Counted from the stretch's first letter, positions 20,694 through 29,627 are shown. The stretch is DNA of 64,000 nucleotides from Salinispora arenicola (GCF_006716065.1 NZ_VFOL01000001.1:3348001-3412000), one strand, 5' to 3'. The notes: generated by a model not told the origin, from the letters alone. Program-made: numbers and translations.

Positions 20694-21998
20694 ATGACCA
20701 CCATCGCGATTCCACCGGGCATGCCGCAGTACGGCGACGTGCCACGCTACGACGTGGCGGCGGTGCGCGCCGACTTCCCGATCCTGGACCGGACGGTCAA
20801 CGGGCACCCGCTGGTCTACCTGGACAGCGCGAACACGTCGCACAAGCCACGGCAGGTGCTCGACGTACTGCGGGAGCACTACGAGCGGCACAACGCCAAC
20901 GTGTCGCGTTCGGTTCACACGCTGGGCACCGAGGCCACCGAGGCGTACGAGGGGGCGCGGGCCAAGGTCGCCGCCTTCATCAACGCTCCGAACCCGGACG
21001 AGGTGGTGTTCACCAAGAACTCCACCGAGGCGATCAACATCGTGGCGTACGCCTTCTCGAACGCGTCGCTGCGCCCCGACGCCGACCCGCGGTTCCGGTT
21101 GGGCCCCGGAGACGAGGTGGTGATCTCCGAGATGGAGCACCACTCGAACATCGTCCCGTGGCAGCTGATCTGCGAGCGTACCGGCGCCACGTTGCGCTGG
21201 TTCCCGGTCACCGACCACGGTCGACTCGACGAGTCGGGTCTGGCGGACCTGGTCACCGAGCGGACGAAGATCGTCTCACTGGTGCACATGTCCAACATCC
21301 TCGGCACGGTCAACGCCACGTCCCGGATCACCCAGCGGGTCCGTGAGGTCGGCGCACTGCTGCTGCTCGACTGTTCGCAGTCGGTGCCGCACATGCCGAT
21401 GGACGTGGTCGACTACGACGCGGACTTCATCGTCTTCACCGGGCACAAGATGTGTGGCCCGACCGGTATCGGAGTGCTCTGGGGCCGGTCCGAACTGCTC
21501 GCGGCGATGCCGCCGGTGCTCGGCGGCGGGTCGATGATCGAGACGGTGGCGATGTCGGGGTCGACCTTCGCCGCGCCGCCGGCCCGGTTCGAGGCGGGCA
21601 CCCCACCGATCGCCGAGGCGGTCGCGCTGGGCGCGGCGGTGGACTACCTGTCCGGCGTCGGCATGCGGGCCATCCAGTGGCACGAGAAGCATCTCACGGC
21701 GTACGCCCTGGACGCTCTGGCGACGGTGCCCGGGTTACGGGTCTTCGGGCCGACCGTGCCGGTGGGTCGGGGTGGCACGATCTCGTTCGCGCTGGGCGAC
21801 ATTCACCCGCACGACGTTGGGCAGGTGCTCGACTCGCTGGGTGTGCAGGTGCGGGTCGGTCACCACTGTGCCCGTCCGGTCTGCACCCGGTTCGGCGTGC
21901 CCGCGATGACCCGGGCCTCGTTCTACCTCTACACCACCACGGAGGAGATCGACGCCTTGGTGGCGGGTCTGGAGCGGGTGCGGAAGGTGTTCGACTGA
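20694..21998 (+). CDS. sufS: SufS-type cysteine desulfurase
   Basis: Class II pyridoxal-phosphate enzyme that removes sulfur from cysteine and passes the persulfide to SufU. The 434-residue product has the group II landmarks: NTSHKPRQVLD near the start, EMEHHSNIVPWQ, the PLP lysine in FIVFTGHKMCGPTGIGVLWG, and the persulfide-forming cysteine in GHHCARPVCTRFGVPA. The gap from sufC is 25 bases with an AGGAAGGG site. Its stop codon shares one base with the sufU start. Confidence 0.96.
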   Translation: MTTIAIPPGMPQYGDVPRYDVAAVRADFPILDRTVNGHPLVYLDSANTSHKPRQVLDVLREHYERHNANVSRSVHTLGTEATEAYEGARAKVAAFINAPNPDEVVFTKNSTEAINIVAYAFSNASLRPDADPRFRLGPGDEVVISEMEHHSNIVPWQLICERTGATLRWFPVTDHGRLDESGLADLVTERTKIVSLVHMSNILGTVNATSRITQRVREVGALLLLDCSQSVPHMPMDVVDYDADFIVFTGHKMCGPTGIGVLWGRSELLAAMPPVLGGGSMIETVAMSGSTFAAPPARFEAGTPPIAEAVALGAAVDYLSGVGMRAIQWHEKHLTAYALDALATVPGLRVFGPTVPVGRGGTISFALGDIHPHDVGQVLDSLGVQVRVGHHCARPVCTRFGVPAMTRASFYLYTTTEEIDALVAGLERVRKVFD

Positions 21999-22474
21999 TG
22001 CAGGTTGATCAGCTCTACCAGGAGATCATCCTGGACCACTACAAGCACCCGCACGGCCGGGGGCTGCGCGACGCCGACGACCCGGCGGCGTCCGTGGCCG
22101 AGGCACACCACGTCAACTCGACCTGCGGTGACGAGGTCACCGTCCGGGTGTCCACCGACGGCGCGGTGCTGCACGACATCTCGTACGACGGGATGGGCTG
22201 TTCGATCAGCCAGGCCTCGGCGAGCGTGCTGCACGAGTTGCTCGCCGGCCGTCCGGCCGGTGAGGCGCTCGCGGTGCACGCGGCGTTTGTGGCGTTGATG
22301 TCCGGCCGGGGCGAGGTCACGCCGGACGAGGAGGTACTCGGTGACGGGGTGGCGTTCGCGGGCGTCGCCCGCTACCCCGCCCGGGTGAAGTGCGCGCTGT
22401 TGCCGTGGATGGCGTTCAAGGACGCCGCGGCACGCGCCGGTGTGGGCGCGAGCCCGACGGAGGTTCAGGGATGA
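21998..22474 (+). CDS. sufU: Zinc-dependent sulfurtransferase SufU
   Basis: Accepts persulfide sulfur from SufS in Gram-positive SUF systems. The 158-residue protein begins MQVDQLYQEIILDHYKHP and has the three conserved cysteines of the U-type family in NSTCGDEV, GMGCSISQAS and VKCALLPWMAF. The ATG overlaps the sufS stop by one base; in the same frame a much longer reading runs through sufS and is rejected. The stop overlaps the next ATG (ATGA). Confidence 0.95.
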   Translation: MQVDQLYQEIILDHYKHPHGRGLRDADDPAASVAEAHHVNSTCGDEVTVRVSTDGAVLHDISYDGMGCSISQASASVLHELLAGRPAGEALAVHAAFVALMSGRGEVTPDEEVLGDGVAFAGVARYPARVKCALLPWMAFKDAAARAGVGASPTEVQG

Positions 22475-22884
22475 GCGAGAACACTGCCACCGAGGCCACT
22501 GCTGAGGGCGCGACCAGCGGCACGGCCCCGAACGGTGTGCCGCCCGCCGCGAAGGCGGGCAAGGCCGCCGTCGCCGACGTCGAGGAGGCGATGAAGGACG
22601 TCGTCGACCCCGAGTTGGGCATCAACGTGGTCGACCTGGGCCTGCTGTACGGCGTCCATGTCGACGACGACAACATCGCCACCCTGGACATGACGCTCAC
22701 CTCGGCTGCCTGCCCACTGACCGACGTGATCGAGGACCAGGCGAGGTCTGCCCTGACCACCGGGCCGGGCGGCGGCCTGGTCAACGAGATCCGGATCAAC
22801 TGGGTGTGGCTTCCGCCGTGGGGCCCGGACAAGATCACCGACGAGGGACGCGAGCAGCTCCGCGCGCTGGGCTTCAACGTCTGA
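22471..22884 (+). CDS. sufT: SUF-associated DUF59/MIP18 family protein (SufT-like)
   Basis: A 137-residue member of the DUF59 (MIP18/PaaD) family, linked to iron-sulfur cluster maturation or transfer. After a low-complexity Ala/Thr-rich N-terminus (about residues 1-30), the core shows EEAMKDVVDPELGINVVDLGLLYG and the conserved TLTSAACPLTDVIEDQ with the family cysteine. It is the last gene of the suf operon, with an ATGA overlap to sufU. Catalytic details are not established for this family. Confidence 0.9.
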   Translation: MSENTATEATAEGATSGTAPNGVPPAAKAGKAAVADVEEAMKDVVDPELGINVVDLGLLYGVHVDDDNIATLDMTLTSAACPLTDVIEDQARSALTTGPGGGLVNEIRINWVWLPPWGPDKITDEGREQLRALGFNV

Positions 22885-23034
22885 CCAGCAGCGTCCGTCG
22901 GGGAAACCGGTGGACGTGGGCGTCCCGGCGGTGCAGGATCGCGGAGTGATCGAGACGTACCCGTTGCCGGTTCCTGTCCGTGCGGCCGTGGCCGCGCGTC
23001 GACAGCGGACCCGGCCCGGGGCCGGCTCGGCCCG

Positions 23035-23748
23035 ATGTCCACGACCGTGACCGGGATGTTTCTGGCCGGGCTGGCCGCCGGGTTCGGAGTGGCCATCCCG
23101 GTCGGCGCCATTGCGGTGCTCGTCATGGGGCTGGCTGCGCAAAACTCGTTCCGGGTGGGGGCCGCCGCGGCCCTCGGCGTCGCCACGGCCGACGGCCTGT
23201 ATGCGGCCATCGCCGCGCTCGGTGGCGCCGCGCTGGCCGCGGTACTCGCCCCGGTCGCCGGCCCCCTACGGGTGGTCGCCGCGGTGGTACTGCTCGCCCT
23301 GGCGGCTTACACCGCGGGGCGGGCCCTGCGTTCCGCCCGGCCGACCGCGGTGGCCGACGTCAACTCCGGCGCCGAAGCGAGGTCGGACGATCCGGCCGCC
23401 GCCAGCGCCTCGTCCGCGCGCCGTCGGGGACTGGAGACGCCACCGCGGGCCTTCGCCGGGGTGCTGGCGTTGACCCTGCTGAATCCTGCCACCGTCGTCT
23501 ACTTCGCGGCGCTCGTGCTCGGCCGTCAGGACTCCGCCGCCCCGGCTCTGTCGATCGCCGGGGCGTTCGTGCTCGGGGCGTTCCTCGCCTCGGCGAGCTG
23601 GCAACTACTGGTCGCCGGGGGCGGCACACTGGTCGGCCGGATCCTCACCGGTCCGCGCGGCCGGCTCGGCACGGCGCTGGTGTCCAGCACCATCATCGCC
23701 GCGCTTGCCGTCACCATGCTCCTGGCGGCCGGACCCGACGTGGGCTAG
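23035..23748 (+). CDS. LysE-type amino acid exporter family protein
   Basis: The 237-residue membrane protein has about six hydrophobic segments and the N-terminal GFGVAIPVGAIAVLVMGLAAQ characteristic of the LysE/RhtB translocator family. A later transmembrane segment contains LALTLLNPATVVYFAALVLG, the typical NP motif. A hydrophilic Ala/Ser/Asp-rich loop of about 45 residues separates the halves. Substrate cannot be told; amino acid or metabolite efflux is the family role. Start chosen at ATG 23035; an upstream GTG is possible. Confidence 0.85.
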   Translation: MSTTVTGMFLAGLAAGFGVAIPVGAIAVLVMGLAAQNSFRVGAAAALGVATADGLYAAIAALGGAALAAVLAPVAGPLRVVAAVVLLALAAYTAGRALRSARPTAVADVNSGAEARSDDPAAASASSARRRGLETPPRAFAGVLALTLLNPATVVYFAALVLGRQDSAAPALSIAGAFVLGAFLASASWQLLVAGGGTLVGRILTGPRGRLGTALVSSTIIAALAVTMLLAAGPDVG

Positions 23749-23762
23749 CCAGACCGTAGGGG

Positions 23763-23768
23763 TAGGTT
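23763..23768 (+). promoter_or_regulatory. -10 element of a leaderless promoter
   Basis: TAGGTT lies six bases before the GTG at 23775, and no ribosome binding site precedes that GTG. The spacing is that of leaderless actinobacterial messages. Confidence 0.5.
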
Positions 23769-23774
23769 CGGGGC

Positions 23775-24476
23775 GTGCGTAGTAGGCCCGCAGCGGGCGG
23801 AGGCCGGTGGGTCGACGTGGACCCGGCTCGGGTCGCCCGATGGGTCGAGGGTTTCGCTGACCGGCACGGTCCGTCGACATGCACCCCGCAGGAGTACGGG
23901 CTGCTGCTGACCGCCCCGGACGGCGCGACCGCCGAGTTGCACGCCCCACCCGGCGTGCCCGCCGCCGAGTTGCACGCTCCACCCGGCGTGCCCGGCGCAG
24001 CCGACCTGGACGGGTTCCTGGCGGCCGTGTCCAGGCCCCGGCGGATCGGCCTGCTGCTCGCCCGTAAGGGTGCGGTGGCCGTGGGCATCGCCGCGGGAGC
24101 GAAGCTGGTCGTGTCCAAGGTGGACACGCGCTACGTGCAGGGCCGCACCGCTGCCGGCGGTTGGTCGCAGCAGCGGTTCGCCCGGCGGCGGGACAACCAG
24201 GCGAAGGCCGCCGTGGCGGACGCGGTCGAGGTGACCGTGCGCCTGCTGCTGCCGGAGGTGCCGACACTCGCCGCCCTGGTCTGCGGCGGTGACCGGCGGG
24301 CAGTTGACGCGGTACTCGCGGACCGCCGGCTGGCTCCGCTGAGCGTGCTGCGCGCCGAGCGCCTGCTGGCCGTTCCGGAACCCCGGCACGCCGTGCTGCT
24401 CGCCGCCATCCCAGCCGCCCGAGCCGTGCACGTCCTTGTCCGCGATCCCGATCCGGATTCGCCGGTCAAACCCTGA
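23775..24476 (+). CDS. acVLRF1-type peptidyl-tRNA hydrolase (Vms1-like release factor)
   Basis: Actinobacterial member of the eRF1/Vms1-like release factor superfamily, thought to release nascent chains from stalled large ribosomal subunits. The key motif is GRTAAGGWSQQRFARRRDNQ in the middle of the 233-residue protein, with the GxxQ-type catalytic glutamine, followed by helices of the release-factor domain (VCGGDRRAVDAVLAD). The start GTG looks leaderless. The N-terminal third carries an 11-codon tandem duplication (AELHAPPGVP twice). Function is by family resemblance. Confidence 0.8.
   Translation: MRSRPAAGGGRWVDVDPARVARWVEGFADRHGPSTCTPQEYGLLLTAPDGATAELHAPPGVPAAELHAPPGVPGAADLDGFLAAVSRPRRIGLLLARKGAVAVGIAAGAKLVVSKVDTRYVQGRTAAGGWSQQRFARRRDNQAKAAVADAVEVTVRLLLPEVPTLAALVCGGDRRAVDAVLADRRLAPLSVLRAERLLAVPEPRHAVLLAAIPAARAVHVLVRDPDPDSPVKP
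23931..23996 (+). repeat. 33-bp direct tandem repeat inside the acVLRF1-type gene
   Basis: Two adjacent 33-base copies (23931-23963 and 23964-23996) differ at only two or three positions and encode AELHAPPGVPA and AELHAPPGVPG. The frame is kept. A recent slippage duplication in a loop before the catalytic domain is the simplest reading. Confidence 0.85.
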
Positions 24477-24617
24477 TCCGCCCCCGGTATCGCCGCCCTC
24501 GAGGTCAGTGATCGCCGGCCAGTCGCTACCCGTGCCGGTTCGACCGACGGCATCGGCTCCCACAGCTGTTGACGATCTTGCCGGCTAATCAGCAGGACCG
24601 GGTGGGCGGTGCCCCGG

Positions 24618-24683
24618 TACAATTGCCGCGTGCTGCTCTGCGAAGGCTGAACCGCCCCGCACCGACGGTCCTTCGGCCCGCCG
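24618..24683 (+). promoter_or_regulatory. Possible attenuator leader of the ABC-F gene
   Basis: TACAAT (24618-24623) is an excellent -10 and places transcription start at about 24630, on a GTG that opens a six-codon reading frame. Just after its stop, GCACCG (24659-24664) can pair with CGGTGC, enclosing a smaller GG/CC-TTC stem. There is no T-run. The arrangement recalls ribosome-controlled leaders of antibiotic-resistance ABC-F genes, but is unproven. Confidence 0.35.
24630..24650 (+). CDS. Putative leaderless leader peptide (6 codons) upstream of ABC-F
   Basis: GTG CTG CTC TGC GAA GGC TGA encodes MLLCEG. Its first base coincides with the transcription start predicted from the TACAAT six bases upstream, so a ribosome could start on it without a Shine-Dalgarno. 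It ends 86 bases before the ABC-F ATG, with a GC-rich hairpin between. A chance reading frame cannot be excluded at this length; the support is position only. Confidence 0.3.
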   Translation: MLLCEG

Positions 24684-24736
24684 GTGCTTTCGCGTGCCCT
24701 GAGTCAGCCCTCCACCCCGAGAGCGAGTTCTCCGAC

Positions 24737-26341
24737 ATGATCACTGCCACCGGCCTGGAACTCCGCGCCGGATCCCGGATTCTGCTGTCCGACACCACCC
24801 TGCGGGTGCAGCCGGGCGACCGCATCGGCCTGGTCGGCCGCAACGGCGCCGGAAAGACCACGACGCTGAAGGTGCTGGCCGGTGAGGGCCAGCCATACTC
24901 CGGCCAGATCGACCGCCGCAGCAACATCGGGTACCTGCCGCAGGACCCGCGTACCGGCGACCTGGATGTGACCGGGCGGGACCGCGTCCTCTCTGCCCGT
25001 GGCCTTGACCAGCTGATGACCCGGATGGCGGAGCTGGAGGCGCAGCTCGCCGAGGCTGCCGACGACAAGCTGGTCCGTCGCTACGGCGCGCTGGAGGACC
25101 AGTTCGCCTCGCTCGGTGGGTACGCGGCCGAGGCCGAGGCCGCCCGTATCTGCGCCAACCTCGGGCTGCCCGACCGGGCGCTGGCCCAGACCATCGGCAC
25201 CCTCTCCGGCGGCCAGCGCCGCCGGATCGAGCTGGCGCGGATCCTGTTCCGCGACGCGGGCGAGAACGGCGGTGGCGTCCTGTTGCTCGACGAGCCGACC
25301 AACCACCTGGACGCCGACTCGATCACCTGGTTGCGCGGGTTCCTCGCCAACCACAAGGGTGGCCTGATCGTGATCTCCCACGACGCCGCCCTGCTGGAGG
25401 CCGTGGTCAACAAGGTCTGGTTCCTGGACGCCACGCGTTCCGTGGTCGACGTCTACAACCTGGGGTGGAAGGCGTACCAGGAGGCGCGGGAGACCGACGA
25501 GCGGCGTCGCCGCCGGGAGCGGGCCAATGCCGAGAAGAAGGCCGGTGCGCTGATGGCGCAGGCCGACAAGATGCGGGCCAAGGCGACCAAGACGGTCGCC
25601 GCGCAGAACATGGCCCGGCGAGCGCAGCGGCTGCTCTCCGGCCTGGAGGAGGTACGGGTTGCCGACAGGGTGGCGAAGGTACGTTTCCCCACCCCCGCGG
25701 CGTGCGGCCGGACCCCGCTGACCGCGAGTGCCCTGTCGAAGTCGTACGGATCGCTGGAGATCTTCACCGACGTGAACGTGGCGGTTGATCGCGGTTCCCG
25801 GGTGGCGATCCTCGGTCTCAACGGTGCCGGCAAAACCACCCTGTTGCGGATTCTTGGTGGCCTGCTGGAGCCGGACACCGGCGAGGTGCGGCCCGGACAC
25901 GGGCTGCGGCTGGGCTACTACGCCCAGGAGCATGAGACGCTGGATGTCCAGCGGACGATTCTGGAACACATGCGCAGTGCCGCACCGGAGCAGAGCGACA
26001 CCGATCTGCGTCGGATCCTCGGCGCTTTCCTGTTTTCCGGGGAGGACGTCGACAAGCCCGCCGGGGTGCTTTCCGGCGGGGAGAAGACCCGGTTGGCACT
26101 GGCTACTCTGGTGTGCTCCGGCGCGAATGTGTTGCTGTTGGACGAGCCGACGAACAATCTCGATCCGGTCAGTCGTGAGCAGGTTCTGGACGCTATTGCG
26201 CGCTATCCCGGGGCGATCGTGTTGGTTACGCACGATCCCGGTGCGGTCACGGCGCTCAAACCGGACCGGGCCATCCTCCTGCCCGACGGTGACGAGGACG
26301 CCTGGAGCGATGACCTTCTGGAGCTGGTCGAGCTGGCCTGA
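24737..26341 (+). CDS. ABC-F family ATP-binding protein
   Basis: A 534-residue soluble protein with two ABC nucleotide-binding domains and no membrane segments, the ABC-F layout. Domain 1 has GRNGAGKTT, LSGGQRRR and LLLDEPTNHLDAD; a charged linker with ERRRRRERANAEKKAGALM lies near residues 245-330; domain 2 has GLNGAGKTT, LSGGEKTR and LLLDEPTNNLD. Such proteins act on the ribosome as translation factors or antibiotic-protection proteins. The ATG at 24737 starts MITATGLEL; an in-frame extension from 24569 is rejected. Preceded by a possible leader peptide. Confidence 0.9.
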   Translation: MITATGLELRAGSRILLSDTTLRVQPGDRIGLVGRNGAGKTTTLKVLAGEGQPYSGQIDRRSNIGYLPQDPRTGDLDVTGRDRVLSARGLDQLMTRMAELEAQLAEAADDKLVRRYGALEDQFASLGGYAAEAEAARICANLGLPDRALAQTIGTLSGGQRRRIELARILFRDAGENGGGVLLLDEPTNHLDADSITWLRGFLANHKGGLIVISHDAALLEAVVNKVWFLDATRSVVDVYNLGWKAYQEARETDERRRRRERANAEKKAGALMAQADKMRAKATKTVAAQNMARRAQRLLSGLEEVRVADRVAKVRFPTPAACGRTPLTASALSKSYGSLEIFTDVNVAVDRGSRVAILGLNGAGKTTLLRILGGLLEPDTGEVRPGHGLRLGYYAQEHETLDVQRTILEHMRSAAPEQSDTDLRRILGAFLFSGEDVDKPAGVLSGGEKTRLALATLVCSGANVLLLDEPTNNLDPVSREQVLDAIARYPGAIVLVTHDPGAVTALKPDRAILLPDGDEDAWSDDLLELVELA

Positions 26342-26377
26342 CGCGGGGTTCGGGTGGAACACCGTCCTATCGGGTAG

Positions 26378-26399
26378 CCGACATTGCATAGCGTGTCGG
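26378..26399. promoter_or_regulatory. Inverted repeat between ABC-F and HTH gene
   Basis: CCGACA (26378-26383) and TGTCGG (26394-26399) are perfect 6-base arms around a 10-base centre. It follows the ABC-F stop by 36 bases and precedes the HTH gene by about 96. It may be a weak terminator or an operator; it lacks a T-run. Confidence 0.4.
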
Positions 26400-26495
26400 T
26401 TGGCGAATAGTTGATATCTGGCGCATGATCGTTCGAGGCGGTCTAATAGGTGGGACCGTATCCGAACCGAACAGTCTGGGACGTGAGGACACAGC

Positions 26496-26723
26496 ATGGC
26501 AGCCACTGGCACAGCCACCAGCACTGAGAAGGGTCGCCGGATCGTCGGGGCCGAGCGCCAGACGCTCGCCAAGGACCTGGTCAAGCGGTACACCTCGGGG
26601 GAGAGCATTCGTGCGCTCGCGGCCTCGACCGGTCGCTCCTACGGATTCATCCACCGGGTGCTCACCGAGTCCGGCGTGCAGCTGCGACAGCGCGGCGGGG
26701 CCCGGCGTCGCAAGAAGGCGTGA
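26496..26723 (+). CDS. Small helix-turn-helix protein (75 aa)
   Basis: A short, very basic protein whose core (AKDLVKRYTSGESIRALAASTGRSYGFIHRVL) is a helix-turn-helix of the resolvase/Sigma-like type found in many actinobacteria as a conserved stand-alone gene. Flanks are a Thr/Ala-rich N-terminus and a C-terminal RGGARRRKKA tail, apt for DNA contact. A TGAGGA site precedes the ATG. No partner domain exists, so it probably binds DNA as a small regulator or chromatin-associated protein; its targets are unknown. Confidence 0.8.
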   Translation: MAATGTATSTEKGRRIVGAERQTLAKDLVKRYTSGESIRALAASTGRSYGFIHRVLTESGVQLRQRGGARRRKKA

Positions 26724-26769
26724 AGCGCCCATCAGCGTCGCCCATCAGCGCCGTTCCCCGGGCCGCCCG

Positions 26770-27537
26770 GTGACTGCCGAGGCGACCGGGGTCCGGCTGG
26801 AATGCGATGGGTCGGTCGCCACTCTGACCCTGTGTCGGCCGGATGTGCTCAACGCACAGAATCCGGCCATGTGGCAGGCGATGCGCGACGTCTCCCGGGA
26901 GCTACCCGGCGACGTGCGTGTCGTGGTCGTCCGCGGCGAGGGCCGGGCCTTCTCCGCCGGCCTTGACCTGTCGGTGGCCGGTGCTTCCGGGCCCGGTTCC
27001 TTCGCCGAGATGTCCGCCCTGCCCGACCAGGAGTGCATGGACCAGATCGCCGGGTTCCAGGCCGCCTTCAACTGGCTGCATCGACCCGACCTGGTGTCGA
27101 TCGCGGCGGTGCAGGGGCACGCGATCGGCGCTGGTTTCCAGCTGGCGCTCGCCTGTGACCTGCGGGTGCTCGCCGAGGACGCCCGCTTCTCCATGGCCGA
27201 GGTGACACTCGGCCTGGTCCCCGACCTGGCCGGCACCAAACGTCTGGTGGAGCTCGTGGGCTACGCGCGAGCCCTGGAGATCTGCGCCACCGGGCGGCGG
27301 TTGGACGCCGCCGAGGCGGACCGGATCGGCCTGGCGACCCTGGTCGTGCCCGTCGGTGAACTGGACGACGCGGTCGGTGACCTGACCGCTGGGTTGCTCG
27401 CCAACGACCGGAACGCGGTCGTGGAGATCAAGGCGTTGCTCGCTGGCGCGTCCGGCCGTACCCATGTCGAGCAGCAACGGGCGGAGCGGGAGGCGCAGAC
27501 CCGACGGCTGCGGGAACTCGTCGGCAGGGGAGAGTAG
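26770..27537 (+). CDS. Enoyl-CoA hydratase/isomerase family protein
   Basis: Crotonase-fold enzyme of 255 residues. RAFSAGLDLSVAG is the first oxyanion-hole segment and VQGHAIGAGFQLALACDLRV the second; FSMAEVTLGLVPDLAGTKRL carries the position of a catalytic glutamate. Typical partners are acyl-CoA substrates in fatty acid degradation, but the precise substrate is unclear. GTG at 26770 gives VTAEATGVRLECDG; a longer in-frame reading through the HTH gene is rejected. It lies 46 bases after that gene. Confidence 0.85.
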   Translation: MTAEATGVRLECDGSVATLTLCRPDVLNAQNPAMWQAMRDVSRELPGDVRVVVVRGEGRAFSAGLDLSVAGASGPGSFAEMSALPDQECMDQIAGFQAAFNWLHRPDLVSIAAVQGHAIGAGFQLALACDLRVLAEDARFSMAEVTLGLVPDLAGTKRLVELVGYARALEICATGRRLDAAEADRIGLATLVVPVGELDDAVGDLTAGLLANDRNAVVEIKALLAGASGRTHVEQQRAEREAQTRRLRELVGRGE

Positions 27538-27638
27538 CAAGGTCTGACCGGGAAGATTCGGGTTACCGCCAGGGTTGTCACAGGCGTCGGGAGAATCGAC
27601 CCGGAGGTTGTGGTCGGCCCGATGACCCGGAGGTGACC

Positions 27639-29627
27639 TTGTCCAATTCGATGTCCGGCGGCGGCATGGGCGGGTGGAGCATGCTCCGGTCGATGCGCAG
27701 CCACGACGAGATCTCCGCGCACCGGCTCCAGCACGGGGTAGCGCGCCGGATCCTCGGCTTCGCCCGGCCGTACCGGCGGGACATCGTCGTCTTCCTGGCG
27801 ACCGTCGTGCTGGCCGCGATGATCGGGGTCGCCACCCCGGTGCTCGCCGGTAACGTGATCGACGCCATCTCGCGAGGCGGCAGCGAGGCATCCTCCCTGG
27901 TCGTCCGGCTGGCACTGGTGATCGCCGCGCTCGCGGTGGCCGACGCGCTGCTCTCACTGGCCCAGCGCTGGTATTCGGCCCGGATCGGTGAGGGCATCAT
28001 CCTCGACCTGCGCACCCGGGTCTACGACCACGTTCAGCGGATGCCGCTGCAGTTCTTCACCCGGACGCAGACCGGCGCGCTGGTCAGCCGCCTCAACAAC
28101 GACGTGCTCGGCGCGCAGCGTGCGTTCACCTCGACCTTGTCGGGTGTGGTCAGCAACGTCATCCAGTTGGTGCTCACCGCGGCGGTGATGTTCACCCTGT
28201 CCTGGCAGATCACCGCACTGTCGCTGATGTTGCTGCCGGTGTTCATCATCCCCGCTCGGCGGGTCGGGCGACGGCTCGCCGAGATCACCCGCGAGTCCTA
28301 CAACCTCGACGCGAAGATGAACGCGACGATGACCGAGCGGTTCGGCGTCTCCGGCGCGCTGCTCGTCAAGCTCTTCGGCCAGCCCGACGTGGAGGCGCGC
28401 CGTTTCGCCGGGCGGGCGGAGCGAGTCCGGGACATCGGCATCCAGTCCGCGATGTACTCGCGAACCTTCTTCGTGGCGATGCTGCTGGTCGCTTCGCTCG
28501 CGCAGGCGCTCACCTACGGGCTCGGCGGGTGGCTGGCGGTCACCGGCAGCGTCAGCGCCGGCACCGTCGTGACGCTCGCGTTGCTGCTCACCCGGCTCTA
28601 CGGGCCGCTCACCGCACTGTCCAACGTTCGGGTCGACGTGATGAGCGCGCTGGTCTCGTTCGACCGGGTCTACGAGGTGCTCGACCTGCGGCCGTCGATC
28701 ACCGAGCGGGCCAGGGCCGCGGTGGTGCCGCGGGGCGACGGCCGGGTCGAGTTCCGGGCGGTGCACTTCCGCTATCCGAGCGCTGCCGAGATCTCGCTGG
28801 CCTCCCTGGAGGAGGTCGCCGCCCTCGACCGTACGGCGACCGAGCCGGTACTCAAGGGCGTGTCGTTCACGGTCGAGCCGGGCCAGATGGTCGCCCTGGT
28901 CGGGCCGTCCGGTGCCGGCAAGTCGACGCTGTCCATGCTGATCTCCCGGCTCTACGACGTGACCGATGGCCAGGTGCTGGTCGGCGGAGTCGACGTCCGC
29001 GATGCGACGCTGGACTCCCTGCGCGACGAGATCGGCGTCGTCACGCAGGACTCACATCTGTTCCACGAGACGATCGCCGAGAATCTGCGATACGCCAAGC
29101 CAACGGCAACCGACGACGAACTGTGGGCTGCCCTGGCCGGTGCCCAGGTCGCGGACCTCGTACGGGCGCTGCCGGACGGACTGGACACGGTGGTGGGCGA
29201 GCGCGGCTACCGCTTCTCCGGTGGGGAGAAGCAGCGCATCGCCATCGCTCGGGTCCTGCTCAAGGCCCCCTCGATCGTGATTCTCGACGAGGCCACCGCG
29301 CACCTGGACTCGGAGAGCGAGGCAGCGGTGCAGCGGGCGCTGTCGGTGGCGTTGACGGGGCGGACCGCGTTGGTCATCGCGCACCGGCTCTCCACGGTGC
29401 GGGAGGCCGACCAGATTCTCGTACTCGACCAGGGACGGATCGTCGAGCGAGGGCGGCACGAGGAACTGGTGGCCGTGGGTGGGCTCTACGCCGAGCTGTA
29501 CCGGACGCAGTTCACGGTCTCCGACTCGCCCACGCCGTACCAGGACGTGGCCGGGCCGGAACCGGTGACGCTGCCGATGCGCTCCTACGTCGCCGACGAG
29601 GCACTGCCGCCGGCCGCCGCCAACTAG
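27639..29627 (+). CDS. ABC exporter, fused membrane and ATPase domains
   Basis: A 662-residue half-transporter. The N-terminal part (about residues 40-350) has six membrane segments of the ABC type 1 exporter fold; the C-terminal ATPase shows GPSGAGKSTLSML, the Q-loop VVTQDSHLFHETIAENLRY, signature FSGGEKQRIAIARV, and Walker B IVILDEATAHLD. It probably works as a homodimer in drug or lipid export. Start is unclear: GTG 27633 lies inside the GGAGGTGA Shine-Dalgarno, so I prefer TTG 27639, with ATG 27651 as alternative. Confidence 0.88.
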   Translation: MSNSMSGGGMGGWSMLRSMRSHDEISAHRLQHGVARRILGFARPYRRDIVVFLATVVLAAMIGVATPVLAGNVIDAISRGGSEASSLVVRLALVIAALAVADALLSLAQRWYSARIGEGIILDLRTRVYDHVQRMPLQFFTRTQTGALVSRLNNDVLGAQRAFTSTLSGVVSNVIQLVLTAAVMFTLSWQITALSLMLLPVFIIPARRVGRRLAEITRESYNLDAKMNATMTERFGVSGALLVKLFGQPDVEARRFAGRAERVRDIGIQSAMYSRTFFVAMLLVASLAQALTYGLGGWLAVTGSVSAGTVVTLALLLTRLYGPLTALSNVRVDVMSALVSFDRVYEVLDLRPSITERARAAVVPRGDGRVEFRAVHFRYPSAAEISLASLEEVAALDRTATEPVLKGVSFTVEPGQMVALVGPSGAGKSTLSMLISRLYDVTDGQVLVGGVDVRDATLDSLRDEIGVVTQDSHLFHETIAENLRYAKPTATDDELWAALAGAQVADLVRALPDGLDTVVGERGYRFSGGEKQRIAIARVLLKAPSIVILDEATAHLDSESEAAVQRALSVALTGRTALVIAHRLSTVREADQILVLDQGRIVERGRHEELVAVGGLYAELYRTQFTVSDSPTPYQDVAGPEPVTLPMRSYVADEALPPAAAN

